A stretch of 64,000 bases of DNA, from assembly GCA_031771865.1 (NCBI GenBank), contig JASISA010000027.1:1302001-1366000 (forward strand). Reading direction: 5' to 3'. Position numbers and translations under genes: made by a program. The first letter of the stretch is position 1; every line of letters starts with the position of its first letter. The notes under the pieces were generated by a model, which worked only from the letters and a program-made list of their open reading frames with translations, was not told the DNA's origin and ran no database searches. Positions 32,163 to 43,927 of this stretch are shown here, piece after piece. Source of the DNA: Nothophaeocryptopus gaeumannii (taxonomy: Eukaryota; Ascomycota; Dothideomycetes; Mycosphaerellales; Mycosphaerellaceae).

Positions 32163-33475
32163 GGTGTCGCGTGGAACGGGCGATTGCTGTAGTACAGGAA
32201 GAATGTATCGGGTGAAAGTATCGTGCGTCGGAGGACAGAAACTCGTGGCCCGGAATAAACGATGGGAAGAAGCCTCAAAGCGAGTGAGAGGCGGTATTAT
32301 TAGAATGCGAGTAGTAAAGAACCTCGTCGGCGATGACAGAGGAGGAAAGAACGATGGTCGTGATGAGATGGAAGGAGGGAAAGTAGGCGGAAGGAGGTCA
32401 GGGGAGTGGATGAAGAGCACTTGCAGACACGCCACGGCGCAGGGACGCGCTGCGTGCATCTCAACCCAAACCATCCCCTTTCTCCTGTGCCAAGCCTGTC
32501 CAAGTCTGTCTTGGTGGTGGCTTGCTGAGAGCTCGCTCGGGCCTTCTGTCCAATGGTCTGGGGTGTTGCATGTGTATGACGATCTGCGGGGATAAACGCT
32601 TACCGCACACTCATCACTGTCCTCTTGCACTGCCAGCGAGCCTTCACTACGACGATGGCTGAAACTGCTTCCATCGTTTCACACCCGCATGCCAATTCAA
32701 TTAGCATGAGAAAGCATTCTTCCATGCAAAGATGAGACGCCAGCCGTTACCGCAGACGATACCCCAGCTGGCAGATCACGAGGGCGATCCGTACTACATC
32801 TCGGTAAAACTGGAACGCCGACAACCAGCCTCATTGGCCAGCAGACGATGTGCCTGCAACGCCTCTATCAAACTTCGGTGCAAAGGTCACGCGACGGCGT
32901 ATCTTCTCACTCACAGCCTGACGACATGGACAACAATCTATGCGGCAATGTCGGCAAACAAGCAGCTACAGTATGGTGTTGCACAAGGTGACGGCTAAGA
33001 TGACTTTCAACAATATCCATGTTGTTCTCACGAGTATTGGGCGTCCAGGCTGTTGTCAGAGAAAGACAAGCTTGTGAAGCTGGAAAGGAAAGATTTGGAG
33101 ACGTGATTGTAGCCAGAGACGCGTCTTTGATTCATCATATGCCTCTGTATCACCACAACCTAAGTCCCCCGCTGTCTGTATGCTCATCAATAGTTGGACC
33201 GCGTCCAATGCCACATAAACTGCAGCCAATTGCAACCCGTGACCGACGTGACCGTTTCGACACGCCTCTACATGTCCCAAAACTCCCGCAAAAATTGGCG
33301 GCCTGTGCCTGATTATCCCTCCCCGAGTGCAATCAAATATATTCATAACGCTCATCAACGCCTCCTTCTCGATACCCTCCATCCCCCAAGTAGATTGATT
33401 AATCATTAGCCTATATACGTGCCAGCCAGAAGTGGTTTGTCGATTGTCATAATCTTGGCACGTCTGAGGCACGTC
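32163..33475. other. Intergenic region upstream of GH72 gene, no gene seen
   Basis: About 1.3 kb. The frame of the GH72 gene stays open upstream to 32630, but it has no conserved sequence before the signal peptide, so I treat that part as leader. The rest shows no gene. Confidence 0.35.
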
Positions 33476-36163
33476 TTATAGAATTGTAGATGTGCTGGCT
33501 TGTCGATGTTTCGACTTCCAGAACATCAGTTTCTTGAGTCGATGCTCTTTCTTCTTTGGTGCCGTGGCAAGAACTGCTGCATCTGTCGCTGTCTGTGGTC
33601 TCAAATTCTCCATCTCGTTTGGCCGAGCGGCTCCAAACGAACCGCCAACCAGCTGTGATAAGCTCTGGATACTGGCGCGTTTGCGACGTCGTTCCTGAGC
33701 GACTGCGGAGTCCATGATGCCCGTGACAGAAGGTGTCCGCATTCCACCCACGTCACGCCGAGATAAGTCTGCAGGCATAGTGCTGATCATAGTAGACCGT
33801 GAGCTGGTCAGGGAAGGCACGTCGTCGTCTGATACCCGTACATCGTGACTTTGATCCCCTGTGGTACACGAACTCACTGTACGATTGTCTGCGATTGACG
33901 ATGTTGACGTTCCCACTCGTGAAGTGTCAAAGGAGCTCTGTCGCCGAGCGAAGTCCGGCGAGGAGAATGCAGACGAATGGAACGTTTCCGGAGTGGTGAG
34001 CGATTGCTGGCCATCTGGCAGAGACAGCAGACCAGTAGGCTCGGCCAAGACCGTTGGTGTTTCGCTGCTGTCAGAAGACTTAGTGAGGGAGTGCGCTCTT
34101 GGTTCTTCATAGTCCGGCACGATAGCAACGATGTCTATGGGGCTAACCTCCTCCAATATTGTCTGCTCAATGATGAACGAGCTTCGACGTTCAACTAGAG
34201 GCTTGAAAAGCCGGTGGTTGTTGTTGCCGTATGAAGTAGATGGACGCTCTGGTTCCCACTCGGAGCGATGAATGCCCAGACCGCCATCGACTCTCGCGGA
34301 TGCTCGCGAGACCTCGTCGTTGCTGACGTCTTCGTCGACGATCGAAACACCCATCCGAGCATCATCACTCTGACCAGACTGTGTGCTTGTAGGGCGATTT
34401 CTCGATGGCTCCTCGACATCATCTTCGTCTTCTTCAAACACCGTGTCTTCTGCAACTGCAACTCCAGCCTGAGGAGGCGAATTGCTCCTCGCATGTTCAA
34501 ACGGCATCAGCACTGGCGCGCTTAAGGTCCGCTCGTGGTGTGGCTGATAGTGCAGCCCGGGTCCGACGAAATCGAGCTTGCCGCGGCTACTGTGCAGTTT
34601 TCGAGTCGGCTTCTGTGTTCCAAGGGGTGCAGGTGTATTGAAAGGACCTAGTGCGGCATCCAGATCCAGTATCGTGCACTCCTCGTCGCTATCCTGGGAA
34701 ACGAAGCTGCTCTGATGGCTCAGAGAACGTGTTTGCAAATCGAATTGAGGTTGTGTATATGTGGCGTGGTCACGAACCACGTCATCGTCCATGTTGAAAA
34801 CTGCATCCAGATCTGTTTCTGCTACCGCAGGAATGGACGGTGGCACTGCGGAGTCGTCGAAATGGGCAGGAGGTAGAATCTCGGAGTGTGGCCTGGATTT
34901 TCGCGTGATCTTGGAAACAGCCCAGTCCTTCAGTCTTCTCGTTGATGAACGGCGCTCGGAGATCTCATCGATGTTCTCGATTTTCATATCAGGATGAGAA
35001 GAAGACTCCTGGAGTGACAAGGCTGACAACCGAGAAGGCTCGGCTAAGTGAGTACCCATGGCAGGCTCGCTTCTCCTTCGATCAAACCCAAGGGAGCGGT
35101 TCGCTGATTGTATCTTCCTGTGCGAGGAGCGGGATTTGATGGATGGTTCTTCAGGTAAGAAAGAGAGCTTGCTTCTGTCAGTCGCGGGCTCTGTCGATGG
35201 CCGCCCATCTGCGCCAAATGTGGAGCCTTTCCTAAGCCATTCGCCTTCTCTGTCGACACTCTTCATACCCCACGATGATTGCGGTGCGGATTCGTCCTCC
35301 AAGGTGGTCTCTAAGGATATGGCACGTGCGCGGGACGAAGGTGGACTCGGCGTACTCAAGCTGAGCACTGAAGAGATGCTGTTGTTGACAGAGTGGCCTC
35401 TTATAGTGGACAAAGAGCTCTCGGTTTCCGATGATATCGTGGACAGCGGCCTTGGTATATACTCCACGTTATCGGAAAACTCAACTCGAGGTCTCGAGGG
35501 CGGACGAGCCGCTGTAGTATCCAGAGGCGGTCCAAAAGGATCAGTCATACCGACAGCGGTAGTTGTAGTCTCCATTGGATGCTCCAGAGGGGTAGACGGT
35601 AGGCTGCTGCTCAGGCGCGGCTGCGGTTCAGGGGCGGACATGATCTGGCTCAGGTCGTGACTAGATGCTGCGAATGATCTGCGGTGTTTATGTTGTGTCT
35701 TACGAGGTACTACCATTGAAGAAGGCCTAGTAGGACTGGAGCTGATCGCACCACTCACACCTACTCCACCCACAAACTCACTGTTGTTTCTTCTGTGGCC
35801 GTTGCGAGAGGGCGTTGCTTGTAACGTGTCTTGAGAAGGCTCGTCCTGTTCGGCCTGGAGACCCGAGGCGTCTGCGGCATTGAAGGTGAAGCTCGGCAGG
35901 GTCGAAATGGCCTTCTTGTGGCCAGGCGCGTCGGCGGTCCGCGGACGATGAGGAGCCATGCTGACCGACACGGGTCGCCTATGATTTGCAGACATGCGAG
36001 GCCTGCTAGAGTCCTGCGACGGCGGTGGCAGCCGTGGAAATGAGAAGTCTGGGTTTGGCATCATCTCAATTCGAGGAGCCGCACTGGCCGTCGACACAGC
36101 AGGTAGAATGTTGCCAATACTCTGTGAGTATTTGTGCTGGCTGGGCACCGCGATGTCGGCCAT
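33476..36163 (-). CDS. Large Ser/Pro-rich disordered fungal protein, function unknown
   Basis: A single exon of 895 aa starts MADIAVPSQHKYSQSIGNI; the frame upstream opens only through a TTG. The protein is low in hydrophobic residues and rich in Ser, Pro, Arg and Thr. No enzyme domain is visible. Recurrent short motifs such as GHRRNNSEFVGG, KHRRSFAASSHDL and SSPTRPSS look like kinase-recognition sites (R-x-x-S). The basic C-terminus contains KKKEHRLKKLMFWKSKHRQ, which could bind acidic membranes or partners. Proteins with this pattern are named 'cell wall proline rich protein' in some ascomycete genomes, but no signal peptide is present, so the name is doubtful. I infer a phosphorylated scaffold. 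Upstream lies the 2.6-kb gene-poor tract. Confidence 0.7.
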   Translation of the reverse strand: MADIAVPSQHKYSQSIGNILPAVSTASAAPRIEMMPNPDFSFPRLPPPSQDSSRPRMSANHRRPVSVSMAPHRPRTADAPGHKKAISTLPSFTFNAADASGLQAEQDEPSQDTLQATPSRNGHRRNNSEFVGGVGVSGAISSSPTRPSSMVVPRKTQHKHRRSFAASSHDLSQIMSAPEPQPRLSSSLPSTPLEHPMETTTTAVGMTDPFGPPLDTTAARPPSRPRVEFSDNVEYIPRPLSTISSETESSLSTIRGHSVNNSISSVLSLSTPSPPSSRARAISLETTLEDESAPQSSWGMKSVDREGEWLRKGSTFGADGRPSTEPATDRSKLSFLPEEPSIKSRSSHRKIQSANRSLGFDRRRSEPAMGTHLAEPSRLSALSLQESSSHPDMKIENIDEISERRSSTRRLKDWAVSKITRKSRPHSEILPPAHFDDSAVPPSIPAVAETDLDAVFNMDDDVVRDHATYTQPQFDLQTRSLSHQSSFVSQDSDEECTILDLDAALGPFNTPAPLGTQKPTRKLHSSRGKLDFVGPGLHYQPHHERTLSAPVLMPFEHARSNSPPQAGVAVAEDTVFEEDEDDVEEPSRNRPTSTQSGQSDDARMGVSIVDEDVSNDEVSRASARVDGGLGIHRSEWEPERPSTSYGNNNHRLFKPLVERRSSFIIEQTILEEVSPIDIVAIVPDYEEPRAHSLTKSSDSSETPTVLAEPTGLLSLPDGQQSLTTPETFHSSAFSSPDFARRQSSFDTSRVGTSTSSIADNRTVSSCTTGDQSHDVRVSDDDVPSLTSSRSTMISTMPADLSRRDVGGMRTPSVTGIMDSAVAQERRRKRASIQSLSQLVGGSFGAARPNEMENLRPQTATDAAVLATAPKKKEHRLKKLMFWKSKHRQASTSTIL

Positions 36164-36937
36164 GGTGTCTGTACGGAACAAAGGCCCTTTCGAGGCCGGC
36201 CACAGCAATCAGTAGCAGATTGGCGATGATTCGACGACCTGCGCAACCATCGAGAACCGCGAGAGTGGGCGAGCGTGTGTCACAGAGTATGGTGGCGGAG
36301 AAAGTGCTGAGGCTGCGGACGGGCGGTGGTGTTGTGAGGAGCGGATGTCGGACGGTGCGAGCGGACAGGCGGGGGGGGCTCGCGTCGATTCGATGTTTGT
36401 GGCGGTATGCTGTCAACTGGCAAAATGCGTGTATTATCTATGCGTACTGGTCAGCGCTCGTTATCACCTCAGCGCTCGGTGCCGCATACGTAGAGATTGC
36501 TTCCAGAGCGGCACAGGGGCAGAGCGAAGGGCAGAATTTTAATAAGGAGTGGACGGCAATAAGCAATCGCACCGTCAATACCACTGGGGTGGTTGGCGGG
36601 CGGTCGACTTTGCCAGCGGCGGAACACACTCGCAGTGCGGTGTGATGTTGTCGGTGGGTAGGGTGTGTGAGGGAAGTGAGCGACGACGGGAGGCAGGCAG
36701 TTGCAGGATTACACCCGCACTGACCACCTGAATCTGCAGGATCCACGCAGACAAAGCGAGGGCGCAACTCTAAAAAGGACAAGACTCGTCGTCCGCTACC
36801 AAGAGTCCAAGACCCTTCCTGCTCGTCGACCGTCGACCGCCGGGCAGCCACGGCACATGCAGAATACTCCGTACCACTGCGAATCTACTATTATGTTCTA
36901 GTCTGGACCTTCGAGAAGACGCTGCAGTTTCTGCGCA

Positions 36938-36964
36938 CTGCTGTCTGCTGTCTGCTGTCTGCTG
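36938..36964 (+). repeat. Tandem 7-bp repeat (CTGTCTG unit)
   Basis: About four direct copies of a 7-bp CTG/TCTG unit lie in non-coding DNA. This is a simple repeat, possibly polymorphic between strains. Confidence 0.85.
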
Positions 36965-38114
36965 CCGCCCGTCCGCCCGCCAGCTCGGCGCGCTCTTTCG
37001 TTTCATGATCCGCCTTTGTGCGGAGGCGTATCAATGTGCGCAACAATCAATGATCGACCGATGCCAAAACACGCCGTCGGATGACGACCTTGGCCCGGAC
37101 CAGGCCCTGGCATTCTTCCCTACGGAGCTGCATTATCCGCTATATCTCCCTCCAGTAGTAGTGCCATCACATCCCCATCGATAGCAGACGACGCCCTGTC
37201 CTTCTCCAGCCCTAACCAGGTGTTGCCCTGCAAACGACTGAGGTTGATTTTCCTTGTCAGTTTAAATCTGTACCAGACCAGACTGGCTAGTAGCTACGCC
37301 AGCTGCTTCTGTCGACCTGCAGACTTCACCGCGCGGTCCCTGGTCAAGTCAAGCGTGGTCGGGACATGGCATCGCGACATCCGTCTTGCGTGTGCTCCGC
37401 TCCTTATTAGGCGCCTGCGCGTTCCGGATTGGCTCAGTTTCGCCGCCAGCCGCATTTCGCTATCAGAGCTCCTTGCTTTACGACCCACACGGGCTGACCA
37501 CTCGAGAGCAGGAAACACATGGGAGTCGTGCACGAGTGCTTCTCTCCATGCTTGAGGAGAGAACTACATCTCTTGAGGTGCAGCTCGAGACAGTATTGTG
37601 TCCCCGCTAGGGGATCTTGGAACACGATCTGAGCTCGTTCGTCTTGTTGCCCGTGCGATGGCCCTGAAATGAAAGACTCAGGCAAGACCGGCCCGCGGCC
37701 TCCGCAGATCGCTGGTAGCTTTGATGCAGGCACCAGGGACGTATGCACATTATATGCACACTCGCTTCGTACGCGCACTGCATGCAGCAAGCCAAAGGTG
37801 CTTGCATTTCGCTTGATAGAAGTGCATCAACCACGCGCCTTGAAAGAATTTTCTCGACAACAGACGACAGACTTCAGAGACGGACAGGTGAAGGGTGCTA
37901 TATTTGGGCGAAGATGAGAGCCGGCTGATCACTTTATGGTTAGAGTTAAATAAAAAGGTGTGCGATACGAGAGACACCGCCAGGGTTCAACTCGCGCACA
38001 ACGCCCAACCGCCGCCCGTTGCCAAAATCTTCCGTCTCCAAGCATACGTCAGCGTGCAAAAGCTGTTGTACCATGTCAATGAAGAAGAACAGGACGGCAA
38101 GCCGAATTGCGGCT

Positions 38115-38150
38115 GCCAGCAACGATGCCAGCAACGATGCCAGCGACGAC
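38115..38150 (+). repeat. Three tandem copies of a 12-bp unit
   Basis: Two perfect and one imperfect copy of GCCAGCAACGAT. The unit length is a multiple of three, so it keeps open several fortuitous reading frames. Confidence 0.8.
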
Positions 38151-38782
38151 GCCGTACGCTGTGCAGCCTGCTGTGCGCGACGCGATATCGCGAAAGCTCT
38201 CGCGTTTCCTACACTCAGACAAAGAACAGCGCGCACTCGCTCGTCCTGCTGCAGACTCTGCTGGCGTGCCACGACTGCTCACCAGACGCCAGCGTGCTGC
38301 ACACACTCCGCAAAAGTCTCTCTGTGTTCCGAAAGGCTGGATATGAAGACAGCGGATGCGCGGATGTCTCTGAGTCGCACCGAGAAAACGCGCTCGCTGT
38401 GTGAATTGAACCTCCTGCGCAGGATGCAGTGATCCCCGCTCTTCATGTGCGGATTGCTCCGAACGCCTTCTTCTCGCTGCACATTCCGAGTTAAGCATGT
38501 ATACGAGGTCTGCGGCATCAAGACTCACTCCCCGACGCCGCTACGATCACAAAGGCGTTCAACAGACACTCGAACGCTTCATCATTGCTCTTCTCAGACG
38601 AATCTGCATTCTGCGGTATGTGAACTCTGACCGAATTTGAAGTTCATCACATCAACAAGCAGTTCTCCCTCAGCCTCTAGCAACCACACCAGGGATATCC
38701 CAAGTACTTGTCGACGTGCCACTCAAACCGAGATCAGCGCCCCATGGCAACGCCGTCCTATAGGACCTCCCCCAGACGATTA

Positions 38783-39237
38783 TCACAAAAGCCCCAACCA
38801 CCTAGCGAACTGCCAGTACGACACTTGCTCCCAAACAGGCGCGTCCTTGTCATGTGTAACCTTCACAGCGCAGCTCACTGGGTTGCAGGACTTGGGCGCG
38901 GACAGGTAAACCTTGACAATAAAAATGGGGCTCTTATAAGGACTCCATCTTCTGTTGACGCCTCTTTCCTTTCGTAGATTCTGCATGACCGGTTCGTAAT
39001 CATCACACGAATGTGCTCTTTGTTGCCTGGACAGCTGATGAGTGATGGTATTTGCGAGACGATTCGGATGACTGCGGCCGTGTACTCGGATGAAGGCGCC
39101 GATCGTGGATAGTGTATGGAAGTGAGGCGGAAGCACTTGTTGTTGAGAATCGCAGGAACGATCATGCTGCCATGAGCCTCAGGAGTTGCGAGAATGAAGG
39201 AAGCGAATGGAAGAAACGAGAGCGTGAGGATGAACAT
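38783..39237 (-). CDS. Candidate small secreted cysteine-containing protein
   Basis: From the ATG at 39237 the protein starts with a clear signal peptide (MFILTLSFLPFASFILATPEA). Read without splicing it is 120 aa and stops at 38875. A better model uses a phase-0 intron of 95 nt: a GTGATG donor just after codons for NKEHIR and an AAG acceptor before codons for VYLSAPKSC. The second exon runs to a stop at 38783. The mature part then has four cysteines (NKC, ISC, KSC, VSC), enough for two disulphides. I recognise no family. Size, signal peptide, paired cysteines and a position beside a gene-poor tract resemble fungal secreted effectors, but that is inference. The splice model is uncertain; the signal peptide and the frame after it are seen directly. 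Confidence 0.5.
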
Positions 39238-39457
39238 CGCTCAAATCACAATGGCCTCTGGTACGATTGCTTGAAGTTTGACGCGGGCACCATGCGTGCT
39301 GCCAATGAACAACTCTTGGTCGCTTTTTCCATCATTACTATCTATACATGGGTATCGGTGACGTGCTTTACTTTAGCACATCTCTTCTCATCGTGGTATC
39401 CTCGTTTGACCCTCCTTCAGTAGGCCCAAGTGGTGTTGTATAGTTCCTTCGACCATC

Positions 39458-41048
39458 TCAAGACATCTGAATCTCTGGCACAGCATTGCGAGAGTTGTTC
39501 ATGATGAGCTTGAGCATCTTCTCCACGTTATCCCAGTCGTTCGTATCGAGTCTAGTCGGCTCGACGCTGTAGTGCTTGCAAATAGCCATCAGACCCTGCC
39601 AGCTCTTGCGGTCGTGCACGAACGTGAGGGCAGCACCAGTGCGTCCAAACCGACCAGTGCGGCCGATACGGTGGAGGTAAGTCTCGAAATCCGGCGAGCC
39701 GTCCACTGTCTCCGGAATGTCGTAGTTCACAACCATGGTGACGGTCTGTACGTCGATACCACGTGCAAGGACGTTCGTGGTGATGAGGACCTTGGCCTCG
39801 CCTTCGCGGAATTTCCTAAAAACCTCGTCGCGCTCGCCGCCCTCCAGCGCGCCTGTAAGTGAGGCGACTTTGTGGCCCTCTGCAGTCATTCGTCGCTCGA
39901 TTTCGGCAGCTGTGTCGCGGCGCTTGACGAAGATGATCGAGGATGCGATGGTCATCAGACCGTAGAACTTGACCAGGGCTGCGTACTTCTCTTCATCGTT
40001 CTGGCAGTCGAGGTACATTTGCTTGATACCCTTGACCGACAGCTGTTCCTCCTCGAGTGTTATCTTGTTGGCGTTTGGTGCGAATTGGCTAGCGAACTCG
40101 AGCACCTGCGGTGGAAATGTTGCCGAGAAGAGTACGATTTGGGTCGATGGCGAGAAGAGCTTCTTGACGCGCTTGCACTGATCGCCCATGCCTTGTAGGT
40201 CGAGCATATTGTCGGCCTCATCCAGCGTCAAGATCTTGATGTTGCGACTGTCGAGGAGCTTGCGCCGCAGCATGTCGTAAACAGTGCCTGGCGTTCCGAC
40301 CACGACTTGTCCCTCAACTTGCTGTCCGCGCTTCGAGGGATCTGGAACAGCCTCGGCGACCTTGAAACCCTTCTCGCCAAGAATCCCGCCCATCAAGCTC
40401 GCCACACCAGCGATTTGCTTCGCCAGCTCTCGGGTAGGTGCTAGAACGAGTGCTTGCGGCTTGTTGGTGGAAATGTCGATCCGCTGTAACATGTTCAGCA
40501 CGAACGCAGCTGTCTTGCCTGTGCCAGATTGCGACTGGCCGATGAAGTTCTGTGGTGGGTCCTTGAGCAACAGAGGCATCGCACGCTCCTGGATCTTGGA
40601 GGGCTTGCGGAACTCCATGATCTGGAGGGCATCGAGGACTTCTTTCTTGCTATTCACAATTTAGGAATGCGAAACCGTTGCTTTATGGCATCACTTACAG
40701 CTTGAGCTCCTCGAACGTCTTGACCGAGTACAGTGGGTTGTTCGGATCCTCCTGCAGGTCGGCGAGAGTGACCTTGACATCGAACTCCGGCTCGTCAAGA
40801 CCCTGCGAGCCTGATAGCCACGTAGAGGCGCCATCTGTCTGTGCATTATCCAATGTGGATGTCTGCTCTTCACCATTGCCTGCCTTCTTGTCAGAATCAC
40901 CGCCCGGAGTCTCCGCCTCGTCGGACCACTTGAAGTTTGGATTTGGCGTCCAGCTGGATGCGTTTGGATTCGTACCATTGGAGGTGATGTTCAGCTTCTC
41001 GAGCTTCGAGGCGTCGGGCTCGGTGCCAGTGGGCTTGGAGTCGGACAT
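39458..41048 (-). CDS. DBP5: DBP5, DEAD-box RNA helicase for mRNA export
   Basis: Dbp5 is the ATP-dependent RNA helicase that, with Gle1 and inositol hexakisphosphate, remodels mRNPs at the cytoplasmic face of the nuclear pore; it also acts in translation termination. There are two exons: 41048-40699 (MSDSKPTGTEPDASKLEKLN) and 40649-39458, phase 2, with a 49-nt intron. The product is 513 aa. Helicase motifs in order are the Q motif FRKPSKIQERAMP, motif I SGTGKTAAF, PTRELAKQ, TPGTVYDML, the DEAD box LTLDEADNMLD, SAT, ARGIDV and HRIGRTGRFGR. The N-terminal extension with NPLYSVKTFEELKL matches the Dbp5/DDX19 group, not eIF4A. It is divergent from the F-BAR gene. Confidence 0.95.
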
Positions 41049-41620
41049 CTCCGAGGTGATGTGATGTGTAGTAGTGAGCGAGGGTGTCGCCGCGGCAGGC
41101 GGAAGAATGTCGCGTCGGCGAGCACGTGGTGCTGTCGTACGTGATGCGCAATTGATAGAGTGAGAGCTAATGCACGTGCGAATGTGATGTACTCTGCTGT
41201 GACTGAGCTGTGTTGTGTCTCGTGTTTGCGTCGAGGGTGAGCAAGAAGACGAGACAGTGGCAGAGGAAGGAATTCTGGAGCTTTGAACTTCGAAGTCGTG
41301 AGTCCGCATTTAGACTTTCGGCGGGGTGCCACTTCCCGCAGAACCCTGTCGCGGGGTGCGATTGATTGAACTCTCAGTGCCAAAAGTCAGTGTCATTCAC
41401 GATCGCTTGCCTTCGTCTGGCGCGGCTGCTTCCTACTTGGGCGTCGACGGCAGCTTGTGACTGCCATCTTGCATCTTGGCAGTACAATCTGGCTTTGCGA
41501 CCATGTCTGCGCCTCGCTTGCCCAACTTCTCAATCTCACTTGGATGATGACTTGACGCTTGGATAAACTTGATGCCTACGATCGTAACCGATTTCCATAT
41601 GTCCAGAACACCAAAACATC
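41049..41620. promoter_or_regulatory. Divergent promoter region, DBP5 / F-BAR gene
   Basis: This 572-bp gap lies between outward-facing starts. It contains a pyrimidine-rich stretch before the plus-strand start. No specific site is identified. Confidence 0.4.
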
Positions 41621-43927
41621 ATGGCCGAAGTCGATATTGCTCCCAGCTTCGGCATAGAGCTGAAGGACGGGTTCAAGCCGGTCAATGCCTGGGTCACGAA
41701 TGGCATATCCTGGCTTGAGGATATACAGCAATTCTACCGCGAACGCAGCGCTATTGAGAAGGAATACAGCCAAAAGCTCAATGCGCTGGCCAAGAAATAC
41801 TTTGAGAGAAAGGCGAAGAAGAGCAGCAGTCTAAGTGTTGGCGATACACCTACGGTCACGCCCGGATCGCTAGAGAGCGCTTCAATGACAACATGGGGTG
41901 TCCAGCTCACCACACTGGAGAGCAGAGCCGCCGAGCACGATCGTTTCGCCAACCAGCTGATCTCATCTCTTGCCGAGCCCTTGAAGAACCTGGCTGCCAA
42001 ATACGAAGACCTTAGAAAGTCGCATGCCGATTATGCTGGCAAGCTAGAGAAAGAGCGTGACGGTAGCTATGCCGATCTAAAGAAGACCAAGGGCAAGTAC
42101 GACGGTGCCTGTCAAGAGGTTGAGAATAAGCGCAAGAAGACGGAAAGCAGCTTTGATCATGGGAAGCAAAAGGCGCAGACTGCTTTCCAGCAACAGCAGG
42201 GCGACATGCGAAACGCGAAGAATACATACCTGATCGCCATCAACGTCACGAACAAACAGAAGGAGCGTTACTATCATGAGTATGTTCCTGAGCTTCTCGA
42301 TGTAAGAACTGAACAACTGGAGCCTCGTGGGTTTCAATCGCGCTAACAGCCATTTTCCTCCCAGTCTCTCCAAGGTCTCTCGGAATCCAGAACTGCGACT
42401 CTAAATTCATTGTGGACAACAGCTGCCTCCATGGAGACTCAAGTGCTCGCACATTCCACTCAATTGCTTGACCACTTATCCTCGGAGATTCCTCGAAACA
42501 ATCCGGTATTGGATAGCATGATGTTCGTGCGGCATAATGCATCTCAATGGCAGGATCCTCCAGACTTCGTTTTCGAGCCATCTCCAGTATGGTTGGATGA
42601 TGACGTGATGGTCTCAGATCCAATGAGCAAGACCTTCCTAATGAACATTCTGACAAAGTCCAAAGGTTCTTTGCGTGACCTCAGAATCGAATGCGATGCC
42701 AAGCGAAGGGAAGTTGAGGGTGCTAAGCGTGTCCGACAAGCAATTCGAGAAGGCAAAGACAAGCGTGACGAAGTCGAGGTCGTACGGGCACAGTTCCACC
42801 ATCAAGAGCTGCTGCATGAGGCGGAAAGAAAGCGAGTAACGGCAGAAGTTGAAGTGAGTACGATCACCTCTGCCGTGGGTGATGTCTCGATTGGAGCACG
42901 AAATCACAGGTTCAAAAACCAGACGTACAAGATTCCTACAAGTTGCGACTTGTGTGGTGACCGATTGTGGGGACTGAATGCGAAAGGCTTGAGTTGCGAG
43001 GATTGTGGATTCACATGTCACACCAAATGCGAGCTCAAAGTTCCGGCGGATTGTCCAGGAGAGCTCAACAAGGAGCAGAAGAAATCAATCAAAGCAAAAC
43101 GACAAGAGGCCGCTCAAGCACAAGCCGCAAGCCCGCCTACCACAAGCAACGGGCATGCAGACAATTCCGCGACGCCAAATTTGCAGCGAAGCGATACGAT
43201 AGGATCTATGAACACCCTCAGTTCAGGATACGCTGCAAGCGCAAACCGCAGCGTCTCTGGCATGACCGTCCGCTCATCAGCAGAAGAAACAGCGGCGGCC
43301 CCAGCGCCCGCAGCCTCAAAGATCTCATCGGGTTCTACACGCCATCGAGTAATGGCACCTCCGCCCACTGCGTACATCAAAAGCAACGTTGACGCCGGAG
43401 GCCCTGCGGAGCAAAGAGGCAAAATGCTCTACGCCTACCAGGCTACTGGCGATGAAGAAGTCTCCATGTCCGAAGGCCAGGAGTTCACTGTTATCGAACC
43501 AGAAGATGGTTCTGGTTGGATAAAGATCAAACCTACAACGTTTGGTGCTGTGGCTGGTCTCGTACCCGCTTCCTACGCAGAAATCAGCGCTCCCGCCGTA
43601 CCTCCCAAACCCGGCGCCGTCCCTCCCCTCGACGACCGACCTGTCTCAATGGCGGCTTCTGCCTCCACGACGAGCTTGAACGGCTCGGATACAGGAGGTC
43701 CGGCGAAGAAGAAGCAAGGCCCGGCAGTTGCTCCTCGGCGAGGAGCGAAGAAAGTGAAGCATGTTGAAGCGCTGTATACGTATCAGGCCAGTGGGCCTGG
43801 AGAAGTTGATATGCTCGAGGGAGAGAGGATGATTCTTGTGGCGCCGGACTCGGGGGATGGATGGTGTGAGGTTGAGAGTCGGGCTGGGAAGGGGGTTGTT
43901 CCAGCTAGTTGGGTTAAAGATGCTTAG
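41621..43927 (+). CDS. BZZ1: F-BAR, C1 and double-SH3 actin regulator (Bzz1/Toca-like)
   Basis: Bzz1-type proteins bend membranes and activate WASP-Arp2/3 actin assembly at endocytic patches. There are two exons: 41621-42301 and 42365-43927, phase 0, with a 63-nt intron (GTAAGA to TCCCAG). The product is 747 aa. The F-BAR domain covers about residues 8-290, beginning IAPSFGIELKDGFKPVNAW with a long coiled helix set. A C1 zinc finger lies at about 406-455 with the full H-C pattern (HRFKNQTY, CDLCGDRLWG, CEDCGFTCHTKC). Two SH3 domains lie at about 580-635 (MLYAYQATGDEEVSM) and 693-747 (ALYTYQASGPGEVDM). The region between C1 and SH3 is Ala/Ser/Pro-rich and probably flexible. The domain order is that of filamentous-fungal Bzz1. 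Confidence 0.94.

Larger units (their letters stand above)
36164..38782. other. Gene-poor tract of 2.6 kb with simple repeats
   Basis: No open frame here carries a recognisable motif, and I could not join exons into a family member. The left end presumably contains the promoter and long leader of the 895-aa protein. Short tandem repeats occur at 36938-36964 and 38115-38150. The longest open frame (37895-38404, plus strand, 169 codons) spans one of these repeats and looks fortuitous. Confidence 0.4.

Noticed and set aside
31707..32630. Extension of the GH72 frame 156 codons upstream of the signal peptide
   Set aside because: The upstream part is unconserved, and the signal peptide at 32162 would be internal, which makes no sense for a secreted enzyme.
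37975..38005. GGTTCAA sequence resembling a tRNA B box
   Set aside because: There is no A box or cloverleaf upstream at the needed distance.
37895..38404. 169-codon plus-strand frame
   Set aside because: It crosses a 12-bp tandem repeat that keeps several frames open; both strands are equally open and no family motif is seen.
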